Assembly: GCA_016937915.1 (NCBI GenBank)
Contig: JAFGVR010000227.1
Coordinates: 1-8,927, forward strand
Length of the DNA stretch: 8,927 bases
From: Campylobacterales bacterium
Lineage (GTDB): Bacteria; Campylobacterota; Campylobacteria; Campylobacterales; Sulfurimonadaceae
Reading direction: 5' to 3'
Shown here: one piece after another, positions 1 to 5,661 of the stretch
Position numbering within the stretch: position 1 is the stretch's first letter
How the letters are laid out: each line of letters starts with the position of its first letter
The notes under the pieces: generated by a model
Told to the model about the DNA's origin: nothing
The model's input: only the letters and a program-made list of their open reading frames with translations
Databases searched by the model: none
Program-made: the position numbers and the translations under genes

Positions 1-1279
1 CTATTCAAATAAATTTAAAAATCTAAAAAAAGATTCCACACCGTTTTGGGTTGATATAGAGATTGTACCCTCTAAAATAGAAAAAGATGGTGAGATTATA
101 GATGGTTTTACATCTATAATGTATGATATAAGTGATGAGGTTTTAAGTGAAAGCGGACTTATAAATGCACTTATAGATAAATCTTCACAGTTTGAATTTG
201 CGATAAACTCCTCAAGAGATGGCTTTTGGGATTATGAACTATCAACAAAAAGACTTTTTTTAAGTAAAAGATGGAAAAAAAGGTTAGGGTTTGAAGAGGA
301 TGAAGATGTCACATATATAGACTATATCTCATTGATACCTCAAAAAGATAGATTTGAACACCATATGGCGATGGATGAGATAATGGATAGCAGTGATGAT
401 GATACAAAATCTATCCATTTTAGGGTAAGGTATCCAATAGTCACAAAAAAAGGGGAGCATCTTATCATAGATGATACAGGTGATATATTTTTTGATGATG
501 ATAAAAATCCCATAAGAATCACTGGATTTCATATAGATTCTACAGAACATGAGCATCAAAGAAAAATCATAGAGACACAAAATAGATTTGCAGCTATGGG
601 GGAGATGATGTCAAACATAGCGCATCAGTGGCGTCAGCCCATAACAGCTATAAATAACGCTTTAAATGAGTTAGAATTTGATATAGAACTCTCAGAACTC
701 TCAGAAATTGATAGCAAAACATTTTTGGAATTATCGAGTAAAATAAAAAGTTATACAAAATATCTAAACGATACTATAGATGATTTTAGAAAAATTTCTA
801 GTGATAGTAAAGAGAAAAAAGTGTTTGATATTAAAAATTCAATCGAGGACGCTTTTGAGATAGTTAAAAGTGAATATAAAAAGCACCTCATAGAGTTTTT
901 ATTTGAACAAAATAGCGACATTACAAATATCAAAGGTTATGAGAGAGAGTTTAAACAAGTTATTATAAATATACTAAACAATGCAAAAGATGCATATATA
1001 GGTAAAGATATAGATAAAAAATATGTTTTAGTATCGATAGTTGAGTCTAAAGAGAATATAAAAGTTTATATACAAGATCATGCGGGTGGGGTAGATGAGG
1101 GTATTATGGCAAAGATCTTTGATCCATACTTTACAACAAAGCATCAAAGTGTTGGTACTGGACTTGGTTTAAATATGAGTAAAAAGATAATTTGTGATTA
1201 TTTTAATGGTAATATAGAGGTTGAAAATATAGATGGTGGTGCGAGATTTATAATCGTGATACCAAAAAATAATATATAA
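1..1279 (+). CDS. PAS-domain sensor histidine kinase, 5' end cut by window
   Basis: Only the C-terminal part of this sensor kinase is visible. The frame is open from base 2, so the ATG at 119 is internal: the 39 codons before it end a PAS domain (pattern 'FWVDIEIVPSK' to 'IMYDISDE'). Counting from that Met, a second PAS domain covers about residues 23-145. The dimerisation/phosphoacceptor region has 'GEMMSNIAHQWRQP' with the likely phosphorylated His169. The ATPase domain follows, with an N-box (ILNNAKDAY, N288), a G1 box (D320-H-A-G-G), an F-box (FDPYFTTK) and a G2 box (GTGLGL, 346-351). The protein should autophosphorylate in response to a PAS-sensed cue and pass phosphate to a response regulator. 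No regulator is seen here, so partner and signal are unknown. No membrane segment lies in the visible part. moaC starts 9 nt downstream. The histidine-kinase call is very secure; the specific role is not. Confidence 0.95.
   Translation, partial: YSNKFKNLKKDSTPFWVDIEIVPSKIEKDGEIIDGFTSIMYDISDEVLSESGLINALIDKSSQFEFAINSSRDGFWDYELSTKRLFLSKRWKKRLGFEEDEDVTYIDYISLIPQKDRFEHHMAMDEIMDSSDDDTKSIHFRVRYPIVTKKGEHLIIDDTGDIFFDDDKNPIRITGFHIDSTEHEHQRKIIETQNRFAAMGEMMSNIAHQWRQPITAINNALNELEFDIELSELSEIDSKTFLELSSKIKSYTKYLNDTIDDFRKISSDSKEKKVFDIKNSIEDAFEIVKSEYKKHLIEFLFEQNSDITNIKGYEREFKQVIINILNNAKDAYIGKDIDKKYVLVSIVESKENIKVYIQDHAGGVDEGIMAKIFDPYFTTKHQSVGTGLGLNMSKKIICDYFNGNIEVENIDGGARFIIVIPKNNI
685..706 (+). repeat. 9-bp tandem repeat, 2.4 copies, inside the kinase gene
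   Basis: The unit agaactctc occurs at 685-693 and 694-702, followed by the partial copy agaa to 706. It is in frame and encodes Glu-Leu-Ser twice, just after the phosphoacceptor helix. Gain or loss of a unit would keep the reading frame. It may simply be chance in a helical, Glu-rich stretch. Confidence 0.6.
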
Positions 1280-1288
1280 AGGTTTAAA

Positions 1289-1759
1289 ATGGATTTAACT
1301 CACATAGATGAGAATCAAAGACCAAAAATGGTCGATGTAAGTGATAAAAATCAAACAACTAGAGTAGCTGTGGCATCTGGTATGATACAGATGAGTGATG
1401 AAGCATTTGAGAATGTTATAAGTAACAACAACAAAAAAGGGCCTGTTTTACAAACTGCTGTGATAGCTGCTATCATGGGGACTAAACAAACAGGCAACCT
1501 TATCCCAATGTGTCATCCCCTAAATCTAAGTGGCATCAACTGTGATGTTGAAGAACTACCAGAACTGCCAGGGTTTAAACTAACTGTAACTGCAAAACTA
1601 ACTGGTCAAACTGGTGTTGAGATGGAAGCACTAACAGGTGTTAGCATCGGACTTTTAACTATATATGATATGGTAAAAGCGATAGATAAAGGTATGGTTA
1701 TAAAAGATGTTCAACTTGAAGAGAAATCAGGAGGTAAAAATGGAAATTATAAACGATAG
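1289..1759 (+). CDS. moaC: Cyclic pyranopterin monophosphate synthase MoaC
   Basis: MoaC acts with MoaA in the first stage of molybdenum cofactor synthesis in the cytoplasm, converting the cyclic GTP-derived intermediate (3',8-cH2GTP) to cyclic pyranopterin monophosphate. The 156-residue length is close to that of E. coli MoaC (about 160). Family signatures are clear: '[10 protein letters not shown]' (His76), '[13 protein letters not shown]' (Glu111, Glu113), '[12 protein letters not shown]' (Asp127, Lys130) and a C-terminal 'EEKSGGK'. These match the known E. coli active-site residues His77, Glu114, Asp128 and Lys131 with a one-residue offset, so the enzyme looks intact. The ATG at 1289 is preceded by aaagg at 1278-1282, a good ribosome binding site. 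The gene lies 9 nt after the kinase gene and overlaps the next gene by 20 nt. No other molybdenum-cofactor gene is in the window. Confidence 0.97.
   Translation: MDLTHIDENQRPKMVDVSDKNQTTRVAVASGMIQMSDEAFENVISNNNKKGPVLQTAVIAAIMGTKQTGNLIPMCHPLNLSGINCDVEELPELPGFKLTVTAKLTGQTGVEMEALTGVSIGLLTIYDMVKAIDKGMVIKDVQLEEKSGGKNGNYKR
1729..1734 (+). promoter_or_regulatory. Shine-Dalgarno that sets the start of the DUF493 gene
   Basis: A perfect aggagg lies inside the 3' end of moaC, 5 nt before the ATG at 1740. It supports that start over the upstream in-frame ATG at 1707, which would add 11 residues read from moaC codons in another frame. Confidence 0.85.
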
Positions 1760-2009
1760 TGAAAAAAAACTAGAGCTTACATACCCTTGCAATTGGCAAT
1801 ACAAACTCATAGGGTATGAAAAAGAGGCAATTCAAAAAGCGATAAGAGATGTGATAAACGAAAGAGATCACGATCTTAGCCACTCAAATGCTAGTAAAAC
1901 TGGTAAATATGTGAGTATGAACCTTGAACTTTTAGTACACAATGATGATGATAGAAACTTCATCTTCGATGCACTAAAAAAACATCAAAATCTAAAAATG
2001 GTTCTCTAA
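1740..2009 (+). CDS. YbeD/DUF493 (UPF0250) family protein
   Basis: This small cytoplasmic protein of 89 residues is about the size of E. coli YbeD (87 residues). It shares the family pattern: an N-terminal '[13 protein letters not shown]', a central '[13 protein letters not shown]' and the C-terminal ending 'KMVL' (YbeD ends 'RMVL'). The family has an ACT-like ferredoxin fold and is thought to be regulatory, but no biochemical role is firmly established. The start at 1740 is chosen for its perfect Shine-Dalgarno; it overlaps moaC by 20 nt. The stop is followed after one base by the flavoprotein ATG, so the three genes are probably translationally coupled. From memory, moaC next to a DUF493 gene also occurs in Campylobacter; this was not checked. 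Nothing in the sequence shows a direct link to molybdenum cofactor. Confidence 0.88.
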   Translation: MEIINDSEKKLELTYPCNWQYKLIGYEKEAIQKAIRDVINERDHDLSHSNASKTGKYVSMNLELLVHNDDDRNFIFDALKKHQNLKMVL

Positions 2010-2010
2010 T

Positions 2011-3336
2011 ATGTCTATATCAAGAAGAGATGCACTAAAACTAACTGGTGCGGCGACAATTTTAGCAGGAACAACTTTAGTTGCAAAAGAGGAGCAGAAA
2101 AAAGAGAGTTTTAAAGCTCCGATACCACCAAAAACAAACCCGAGAATAGTGGTAGTTGGTGGTGGTTGGTCTGGCCTTTCAGTTGCAAAATACTCTAAAA
2201 AAGAATCCTCTAATGCAGATGTGATTTTGGTTGAGCAAAGAACTCAGTTTATCTCATGCCCTATGAGTAACTTATGGCTTGTGGATAAAGTTGATCTTGA
2301 ATATCTAACACACGATTATTTAGAGGCTGCAAGGGAAAATAACTATACATTTTTTAACGCAGCTGCAATAGATGTTGATAAGAAAAATAAAATTTTACAT
2401 ACTACAAACGGTGATATAGAGTATGACTACCTTGTTCTTGCCCCTGGCATCGAGTATGATTACTCTTGTTGGACTGATGATGTTGTCTTAGAGCGAAGAC
2501 TTCGCCAAGAGTACCCTGCGGCTTTTATGCCAGGCTCTGAGCATCTAACTTTAAAAACTAAGATAAAAAACTTCAAAGGTGGAAACTTCATCATGACAGT
2601 TCCAGGTGGGAACTACAGATGTTTACCAGCACCTTATGAGAGAGCTTGTATGGTGGCTGATTATTTTAAACATAAGAAGCTAGATGCAAAAGTTATTTTA
2701 CTTGATGAAAACAACAATGTAACCATAAAAGAGCAGGGATTTCTAACTGCTATGAGGGAGCTTTATAAAGACTATCTATCGTACCATCCAAACTCTAAGA
2801 TCGAAGAGATAGACTTAGATAACAAAAAAGTGACTACAGAGTTTGAAGAGTTTGAGTTTGAAGATGCATCTTTTTATCCATATGTTAGAGGTGGAAAGAT
2901 ACTTGAAGTAGTTGGAGTTGCAAAAGACACTGTTTATAATAAACTTGAAGGTAATATAGACTACATAAGTTATGAAGCAAAAGGTGAAAAAGATATATTC
3001 ATCAGTGGAGATGCAAGTCCGATGGGATTTTCAAAATCTGGAAATACCTCAAACACAGAGGGTCAATATGTAGCTAAGATAATAGCAAATAGGATAAAGA
3101 AAAATCTACCTATCAAATGGATATCACCTGTAACTATCTGTTTCTCTGCGGTTTCCATATACCCTGAACATGCTATATTTATCCACTCTGAGTACGCTTA
3201 TGATAAAAAGAAAAACAGTTTTGGATTTGCTACACCCATAACAAGTGAAAACTGGAGAGGGAAAGACGGACTAGAAAATGCCAAAGGGCTTTATAGCTGG
3301 GCAAACTCTATGTTTATAGATATGTTTAAAAAATAG
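2011..3336 (+). CDS. FAD-dependent sulfide dehydrogenase flavoprotein (FccB/SoxF type)
   Basis: This 441-residue protein belongs to the flavoprotein family of flavocytochrome c sulfide dehydrogenase, which oxidises sulfide in the periplasm and passes electrons to a cytochrome c subunit. Residues 1-25 form a twin-arginine signal (SRRDALK, then a hydrophobic stretch to about 25), fitting export of a folded FAD protein. An FAD-binding Rossmann motif follows at 46-60 (VVVGGGWSGLS). Cys83 in 'FISCPMSN' fits the covalent FAD attachment Cys42 of Allochromatium FccB. Cys204 in 'YRCLPAPYER' and Cys377 in 'TICFSAVS' fit its redox-active disulfide pair Cys161/Cys337. 'FISGDAS' (330-336) is the second FAD contact, and the C-terminal 75 residues match the FCSD flavin-binding domain. 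No cytochrome subunit gene lies beside it. There is no clear ribosome binding site; the start is one base after the upstream stop. A polysulfide- or other thiol-acting relative cannot be excluded. Confidence 0.88.
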   Translation: MSISRRDALKLTGAATILAGTTLVAKEEQKKESFKAPIPPKTNPRIVVVGGGWSGLSVAKYSKKESSNADVILVEQRTQFISCPMSNLWLVDKVDLEYLTHDYLEAARENNYTFFNAAAIDVDKKNKILHTTNGDIEYDYLVLAPGIEYDYSCWTDDVVLERRLRQEYPAAFMPGSEHLTLKTKIKNFKGGNFIMTVPGGNYRCLPAPYERACMVADYFKHKKLDAKVILLDENNNVTIKEQGFLTAMRELYKDYLSYHPNSKIEEIDLDNKKVTTEFEEFEFEDASFYPYVRGGKILEVVGVAKDTVYNKLEGNIDYISYEAKGEKDIFISGDASPMGFSKSGNTSNTEGQYVAKIIANRIKKNLPIKWISPVTICFSAVSIYPEHAIFIHSEYAYDKKKNSFGFATPITSENWRGKDGLENAKGLYSWANSMFIDMFKK

Positions 3337-3357
3337 AGTTTTAAATAACTCTATTTT
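3330..3357. terminator. Bidirectional hairpin terminator between convergent genes
   Basis: A perfect 11-bp inverted repeat (aaaatagagtt at 3330-3340 and aactctatttt at 3347-3357) encloses a 6-nt loop. It overlaps the stop codons of the flavoprotein gene (3334-3336) and the lipoprotein gene (3351-3353). T-rich tracts follow in both directions, with the longer T-run (six) on the minus-strand transcript. The stem has only two G:C pairs, so efficiency is uncertain. Confidence 0.65.
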
Positions 3358-3758
3358 ATATTTAGACTATTTCCCATCTTTTGAAATCCATCTTTTATAT
3401 CATCTTTGTCCAAATCATTTTTTAAATCTTTATAGTATGTGAACTTTAAATCACTCCTTTTTTTTAGCTCCATCCTCAAATAACCACTAGGAAGGCCATG
3501 TGCTTTTTTGTCAGAGTTTTGGTTTGAGTTGCAAACTATTCCTGTTTTATAAGATACTATGAGGTTGTAGTCACATTGTGGTGTAAAGTTGTAAAGGGAG
3601 TTTAGAGTGTCTTCTATCTCTTTGTTTGGTGGAAAAACCATCATGCTCATACACTCAATTTTGGCATCAACTATATTTTTATCGTGGATAAAAGTTTGTG
3701 AACCATCACTGCATCCTAAAAAGAAAAGTGTTGCTAAAACAGATAGATACTTTTTCAT
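3351..3758 (-). CDS. Putative small lipoprotein, unknown function
   Basis: I do not recognise this 135-residue protein. It starts with a lipoprotein signal: basic MKK, a hydrophobic stretch, and 'FFLGC' with Cys16 as the probable lipidated residue, so it is likely anchored in the inner or outer membrane facing the periplasm. The residue before the hydrophobic pair (Phe at -3) is not ideal for a lipobox. Three further cysteines (36, 62, 76) occur in the mature part and might form a disulfide in the periplasm. The C-terminal 40 residues are highly charged (Lys/Asp). Its ATG overlaps the stop of the transporter gene in an ATGA arrangement (3755-3758), pointing to translational coupling. A role with that transporter is inference only. 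Confidence 0.75.
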   Translation of the reverse strand: MKKYLSVLATLFFLGCSDGSQTFIHDKNIVDAKIECMSMMVFPPNKEIEDTLNSLYNFTPQCDYNLIVSYKTGIVCNSNQNSDKKAHGLPSGYLRMELKKRSDLKFTYYKDLKNDLDKDDIKDGFQKMGNSLNIK

Positions 3759-4663
3759 AACAGCGTTAAAACCTTTACCCCTATAAATATAAATCCCAAA
3801 AACAAAAATGATGTAACAAACACAAGTGCAGTGACCACTTTTGGGGTGCAGTCATAAAGAGATGCGAGGTTTACATTTGCAACGGCTAGTGGCATCATAA
3901 GCTCTATAAAGATGATCCCCTTTATCATCGAGTCTAACTCTATGTTGTAGAGAACTAAAAACGCAACTATAGGGATGATAAAAAACTTAAAACCAACTAC
4001 CCACACTATGAGCTTTTTGTTTATCTCTTGCATCTTTGTACCATAGAGATAGATGCCAAACAAAAACAGTTGCATAGTCATAGATGCATACGCACCCATC
4101 ATGAGGGTATTTAGCATACTCTCACTTGGTTTGTACCCATATACACTTAGTGCTATGGCGATAATAGCCGCCCAAAGGATAGGGAGCTTGACTATGTTTG
4201 TGAGTGATGTTTTGGCATCGTAAGTTCCATGAGAGTAATAATAAACCCCTATAGTATAGACCACAAAAACATTTACAAGATTTACTACAGTGGTGTAGGG
4301 GATAGACTCCTCACCAAAAATGGCTATGTTTATAGGGATGCCAAGGTTTCCAGTGTTTCCTATGATAGCAGCCACTGTAGCTATGGAGTATTCTTTTTTA
4401 TCATCAAAAAGCAGTTTGGCAAAAATGGCAGAGATAACGATAGCTACTATGGTGATAGCAAGATATATGGATGGTGCAAACAGCAAAGTTATGTCAACAG
4501 GACGAACAAGCAAACCCCAAAAAGTCAAAAAAACCTGCAAAAAGTAAACATTGATAAGTGTGATGGTTTTATCATCGATCTGCTCTTTAAAGCTCATCTT
4601 AGCGATAAAACCCATCACTATAAATATATATACGCCGATTATGGAAAAGATTATGGAACTCAT
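3755..4663 (-). CDS. AEC (auxin efflux carrier) family transporter
   Basis: This inner-membrane carrier of 302 residues has about ten predicted helices (roughly 3-22, 34-52, 63-85, 94-116, 121-143, 158-176, 186-208, 216-238, 248-270, 276-298), as expected for the AEC/bile-acid-sodium-symporter-like fold. Hallmarks are 'GNTGNLGIPI' (102-111) in helix 4 and 'MPLAVANVNLASLY' (257-270) in helix 9, both at the crossing unwound helices that form the substrate site. Bacterial members are often annotated as malate or other organic-acid permeases; the substrate here cannot be read from the sequence. The ATG at 4663 is 7 nt after the toxin stop and lacks a clear Shine-Dalgarno, so translation may depend on coupling to the toxin gene. 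Its stop overlaps the lipoprotein start by 4 nt. Confidence 0.9.
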   Translation of the reverse strand: MSSIIFSIIGVYIFIVMGFIAKMSFKEQIDDKTITLINVYFLQVFLTFWGLLVRPVDITLLFAPSIYLAITIVAIVISAIFAKLLFDDKKEYSIATVAAIIGNTGNLGIPINIAIFGEESIPYTTVVNLVNVFVVYTIGVYYYSHGTYDAKTSLTNIVKLPILWAAIIAIALSVYGYKPSESMLNTLMMGAYASMTMQLFLFGIYLYGTKMQEINKKLIVWVVGFKFFIIPIVAFLVLYNIELDSMIKGIIFIELMMPLAVANVNLASLYDCTPKVVTALVFVTSFLFLGFIFIGVKVLTLL

Positions 4664-4670
4664 GGTGCTA

Positions 4671-5009
4671 CTAGATGATAATTTTACAAAGTGAATTTTG
4701 GATAGTTTCTAACTCAGAATCGTTAAGTGTTGAAAGTTTCTCTTTTACTCTTGTTTTAGATAATGCTCTTATCTCATATATACAAGCATCACAGTCTTTT
4801 AAAAGGTTATCTCTAGCATTTATAAAAAATCTATAGGGAAGGGCATCTTTTTCTATAACTGTTGATAGTGGTATAACTATGACAGTGTCTAATATCTCGT
4901 TATCATCTTTATCACTTAGGATTATCGCAGGTCTTAGTTTACCTATCTCACCACCTTTTGCAGGGTTGAAGTTTACTAAAAATATATCACCTCTATTTAA
5001 TCCCATCAT
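4671..5009 (-). CDS. MazF/PemK-family toxin (endoribonuclease)
   Basis: This is the toxin of a type II toxin-antitoxin pair, a small protein (112 residues from this start) of the PemK/MazF fold that in known members cleaves mRNA. It shows 'RGDIFLVNFNP' near the N-terminus, 'GEIGKLRPAIILS' (Arg26 at the place of MazF catalytic Arg), 'VIPLST' (47-50, at the place of the catalytic Thr) and a C-terminal 'IYEIRALSKTRV', so it looks intact. Four in-frame start codons lie close together: GTG at 5024 and ATGs at 5021, 5009 and 5006. I prefer 5009 because a gggg tract lies about 6 nt upstream and family members begin just before RGD; the longer 117-residue form is possible. It overlaps the antitoxin 3' end. 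RNA cleavage specificity cannot be predicted here. Confidence 0.88.
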   Translation of the reverse strand: MMGLNRGDIFLVNFNPAKGGEIGKLRPAIILSDKDDNEILDTVIVIPLSTVIEKDALPYRFFINARDNLLKDCDACIYEIRALSKTRVKEKLSTLNDSELETIQNSLCKIII

Positions 5010-5244
5010 CAACAACCCCATCACCTATGGTATCTTTAGAACTAGCTTCTGCTACTCTTTGGAGAAGTTTTCTTTTTTGAGATTTTTCCAAATCTTGTAA
5101 AAAAATCTCAAATTTATCTTTCAAAAATTTTGGTACAAAATAGCCAACTTCCTCTTTTTTTCTACCATTGACTATATGGATAACCTCTTTTGTCTCAAAA
5201 AAAGTGGAAGATTTTCTCAAATCTGCAAGTGTCGCTTCTACCAT
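4993..5244 (-). CDS. Phd/YefM-like antitoxin
   Basis: This 83-residue protein lies directly upstream of, and overlaps, the MazF-like toxin gene, the usual antitoxin-first order. The N-terminal half ('EATLADLRKSST', then 'VIHIVNGRKKEEVGYFVP') follows the Phd/YefM pattern of a DNA-binding dimerisation domain ending in a hydrophobic strand. The remainder (about 41-70) is a charged helix with a short acidic/glycine tail that could wrap the toxin. It probably neutralises the toxin and represses the shared promoter in 5245-5340. The ATG at 5244 has aaaaagg 6 nt upstream. A Phd-type antitoxin with a MazF-type toxin is a mixed pairing. The family call is moderate because similarity is confined to the first 40 residues; the antitoxin role is mainly supported by position. 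Confidence 0.82.
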   Translation of the reverse strand: MVEATLADLRKSSTFFETKEVIHIVNGRKKEEVGYFVPKFLKDKFEIFLQDLEKSQKRKLLQRVAEASSKDTIGDGVVDDGIK

Positions 5245-5265
5245 GATAAACCTTTTTACATATTG

Positions 5266-5277
5266 ATTTTACAAAAT
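5266..5277. promoter_or_regulatory. Possible operator of the toxin-antitoxin operon
   Basis: An inverted repeat, ATTTT-ac-AAAAT, lies between the minus-strand -10 box and the antitoxin ATG, over the expected transcription start. A TTTTACA direct repeat also occurs at 5254-5260 and 5267-5273. Autorepressing antitoxins bind such sites, but the region is very AT-rich and chance is likely. Confidence 0.25.
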
Positions 5278-5286
5278 ATTATATCA
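5278..5286 (-). promoter_or_regulatory. Extended -10 promoter for antitoxin-toxin-transporter operon
   Basis: On the minus strand the sequence reads TGaTATAAT, an extended -10 element with the TATAAT at 5283-5278. It would start transcription near 5271, about 27 nt before the antitoxin ATG. No -35 box is evident, as is usual in Campylobacterota. Confidence 0.5.
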
Positions 5287-5306
5287 TATATGCTTCATAG
5301 AAATTT

Positions 5307-5312
5307 TATAAT
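5307..5312 (+). promoter_or_regulatory. -10 box for the thioredoxin-SDR operon
   Basis: A perfect tataat lies 28 nt before the ATG at 5341 and predicts a leader of about 20 nt. There is no -35 consensus at the expected distance. It is divergent from the antitoxin promoter, whose -10 box is only 23 bp away, so the two promoters may interfere. Confidence 0.5.
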
Positions 5313-5340
5313 ACAATTATAAAAAAAATAAGAGATATAT

Positions 5341-5661
5341 ATGAAAACAATAGATGAGATAGATAGAATCATAAAAGATGAGATGGCGGTGATGGTTTAT
5401 TTTTCAGCACCCACTTGTAATGTGTGTCACGCTTTAAAGCCTAAGCTTATGGAAGCTATAGATGCAAACTTTGATAAGTTTGTGATAGTTGATGTTGATG
5501 TGTCATTATCTCAAGATGTGGCAGCACATTTTGGTGTATTTAGCATCCCAACTATTCTTATATTTTTAGATGGTAAGGAGTTTTTTAGAAAGTCTAGAAA
5601 TATGAGTGTGGATGAGGTGATACGAGAGATAAAAAGACCTTATGAGATAATGGTTTCATGA
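5341..5661 (+). CDS. Thioredoxin-like protein with CNVC active site
   Basis: This small thioredoxin-fold protein (106 residues) has the redox motif Cys26-Asn-Val-Cys29 in 'FSAPTCNVC' and the conserved cis-proline at Pro70 ('FSIPTILIF'), followed by the 'DGKE' turn and a C-terminal helix. Length and order match classical thioredoxin. The CNVC dipeptide and the loss of the Trp that normally precedes the first Cys (Thr here) set it apart from the main CGPC thioredoxin, so redox potential and partners probably differ. There is no signal peptide, so it should be cytoplasmic. The ATG at 5341 has only a weak purine-rich upstream stretch (aagaga). Its stop overlaps the next gene in an ATGA (5658-5661), so the two proteins are made together. 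Its substrate is unknown. Confidence 0.9.
   Translation: MKTIDEIDRIIKDEMAVMVYFSAPTCNVCHALKPKLMEAIDANFDKFVIVDVDVSLSQDVAAHFGVFSIPTILIFLDGKEFFRKSRNMSVDEVIREIKRPYEIMVS

Noticed and set aside
119..121. ATG at 119 as the start of the histidine kinase
   Set aside because: The frame is open to base 2 and encodes the end of a PAS domain, so the gene begins before the window.
329..580. Minus-strand open frame of 83 codons
   Set aside because: It is antisense to the PAS domain of the histidine kinase, with no start signals or recognisable features.
1707..1739. Longer N-terminus for the DUF493 protein (start at 1707)
   Set aside because: A perfect aggagg sits 5 nt before the ATG at 1740, and the shorter protein matches the family length.
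4229..4678. Plus-strand open frame of 149 codons
   Set aside because: It lies antisense to the AEC transporter, has no ribosome binding site or family motif, and its composition (many Tyr/Lys/Ser) is that of a shadow frame.
5245..5340. Small RNA, riboswitch or tRNA in the only intergenic gap
   Set aside because: The 96 bases are very AT-rich, hold two promoter-like elements and show no stable stem or tRNA-like structure.
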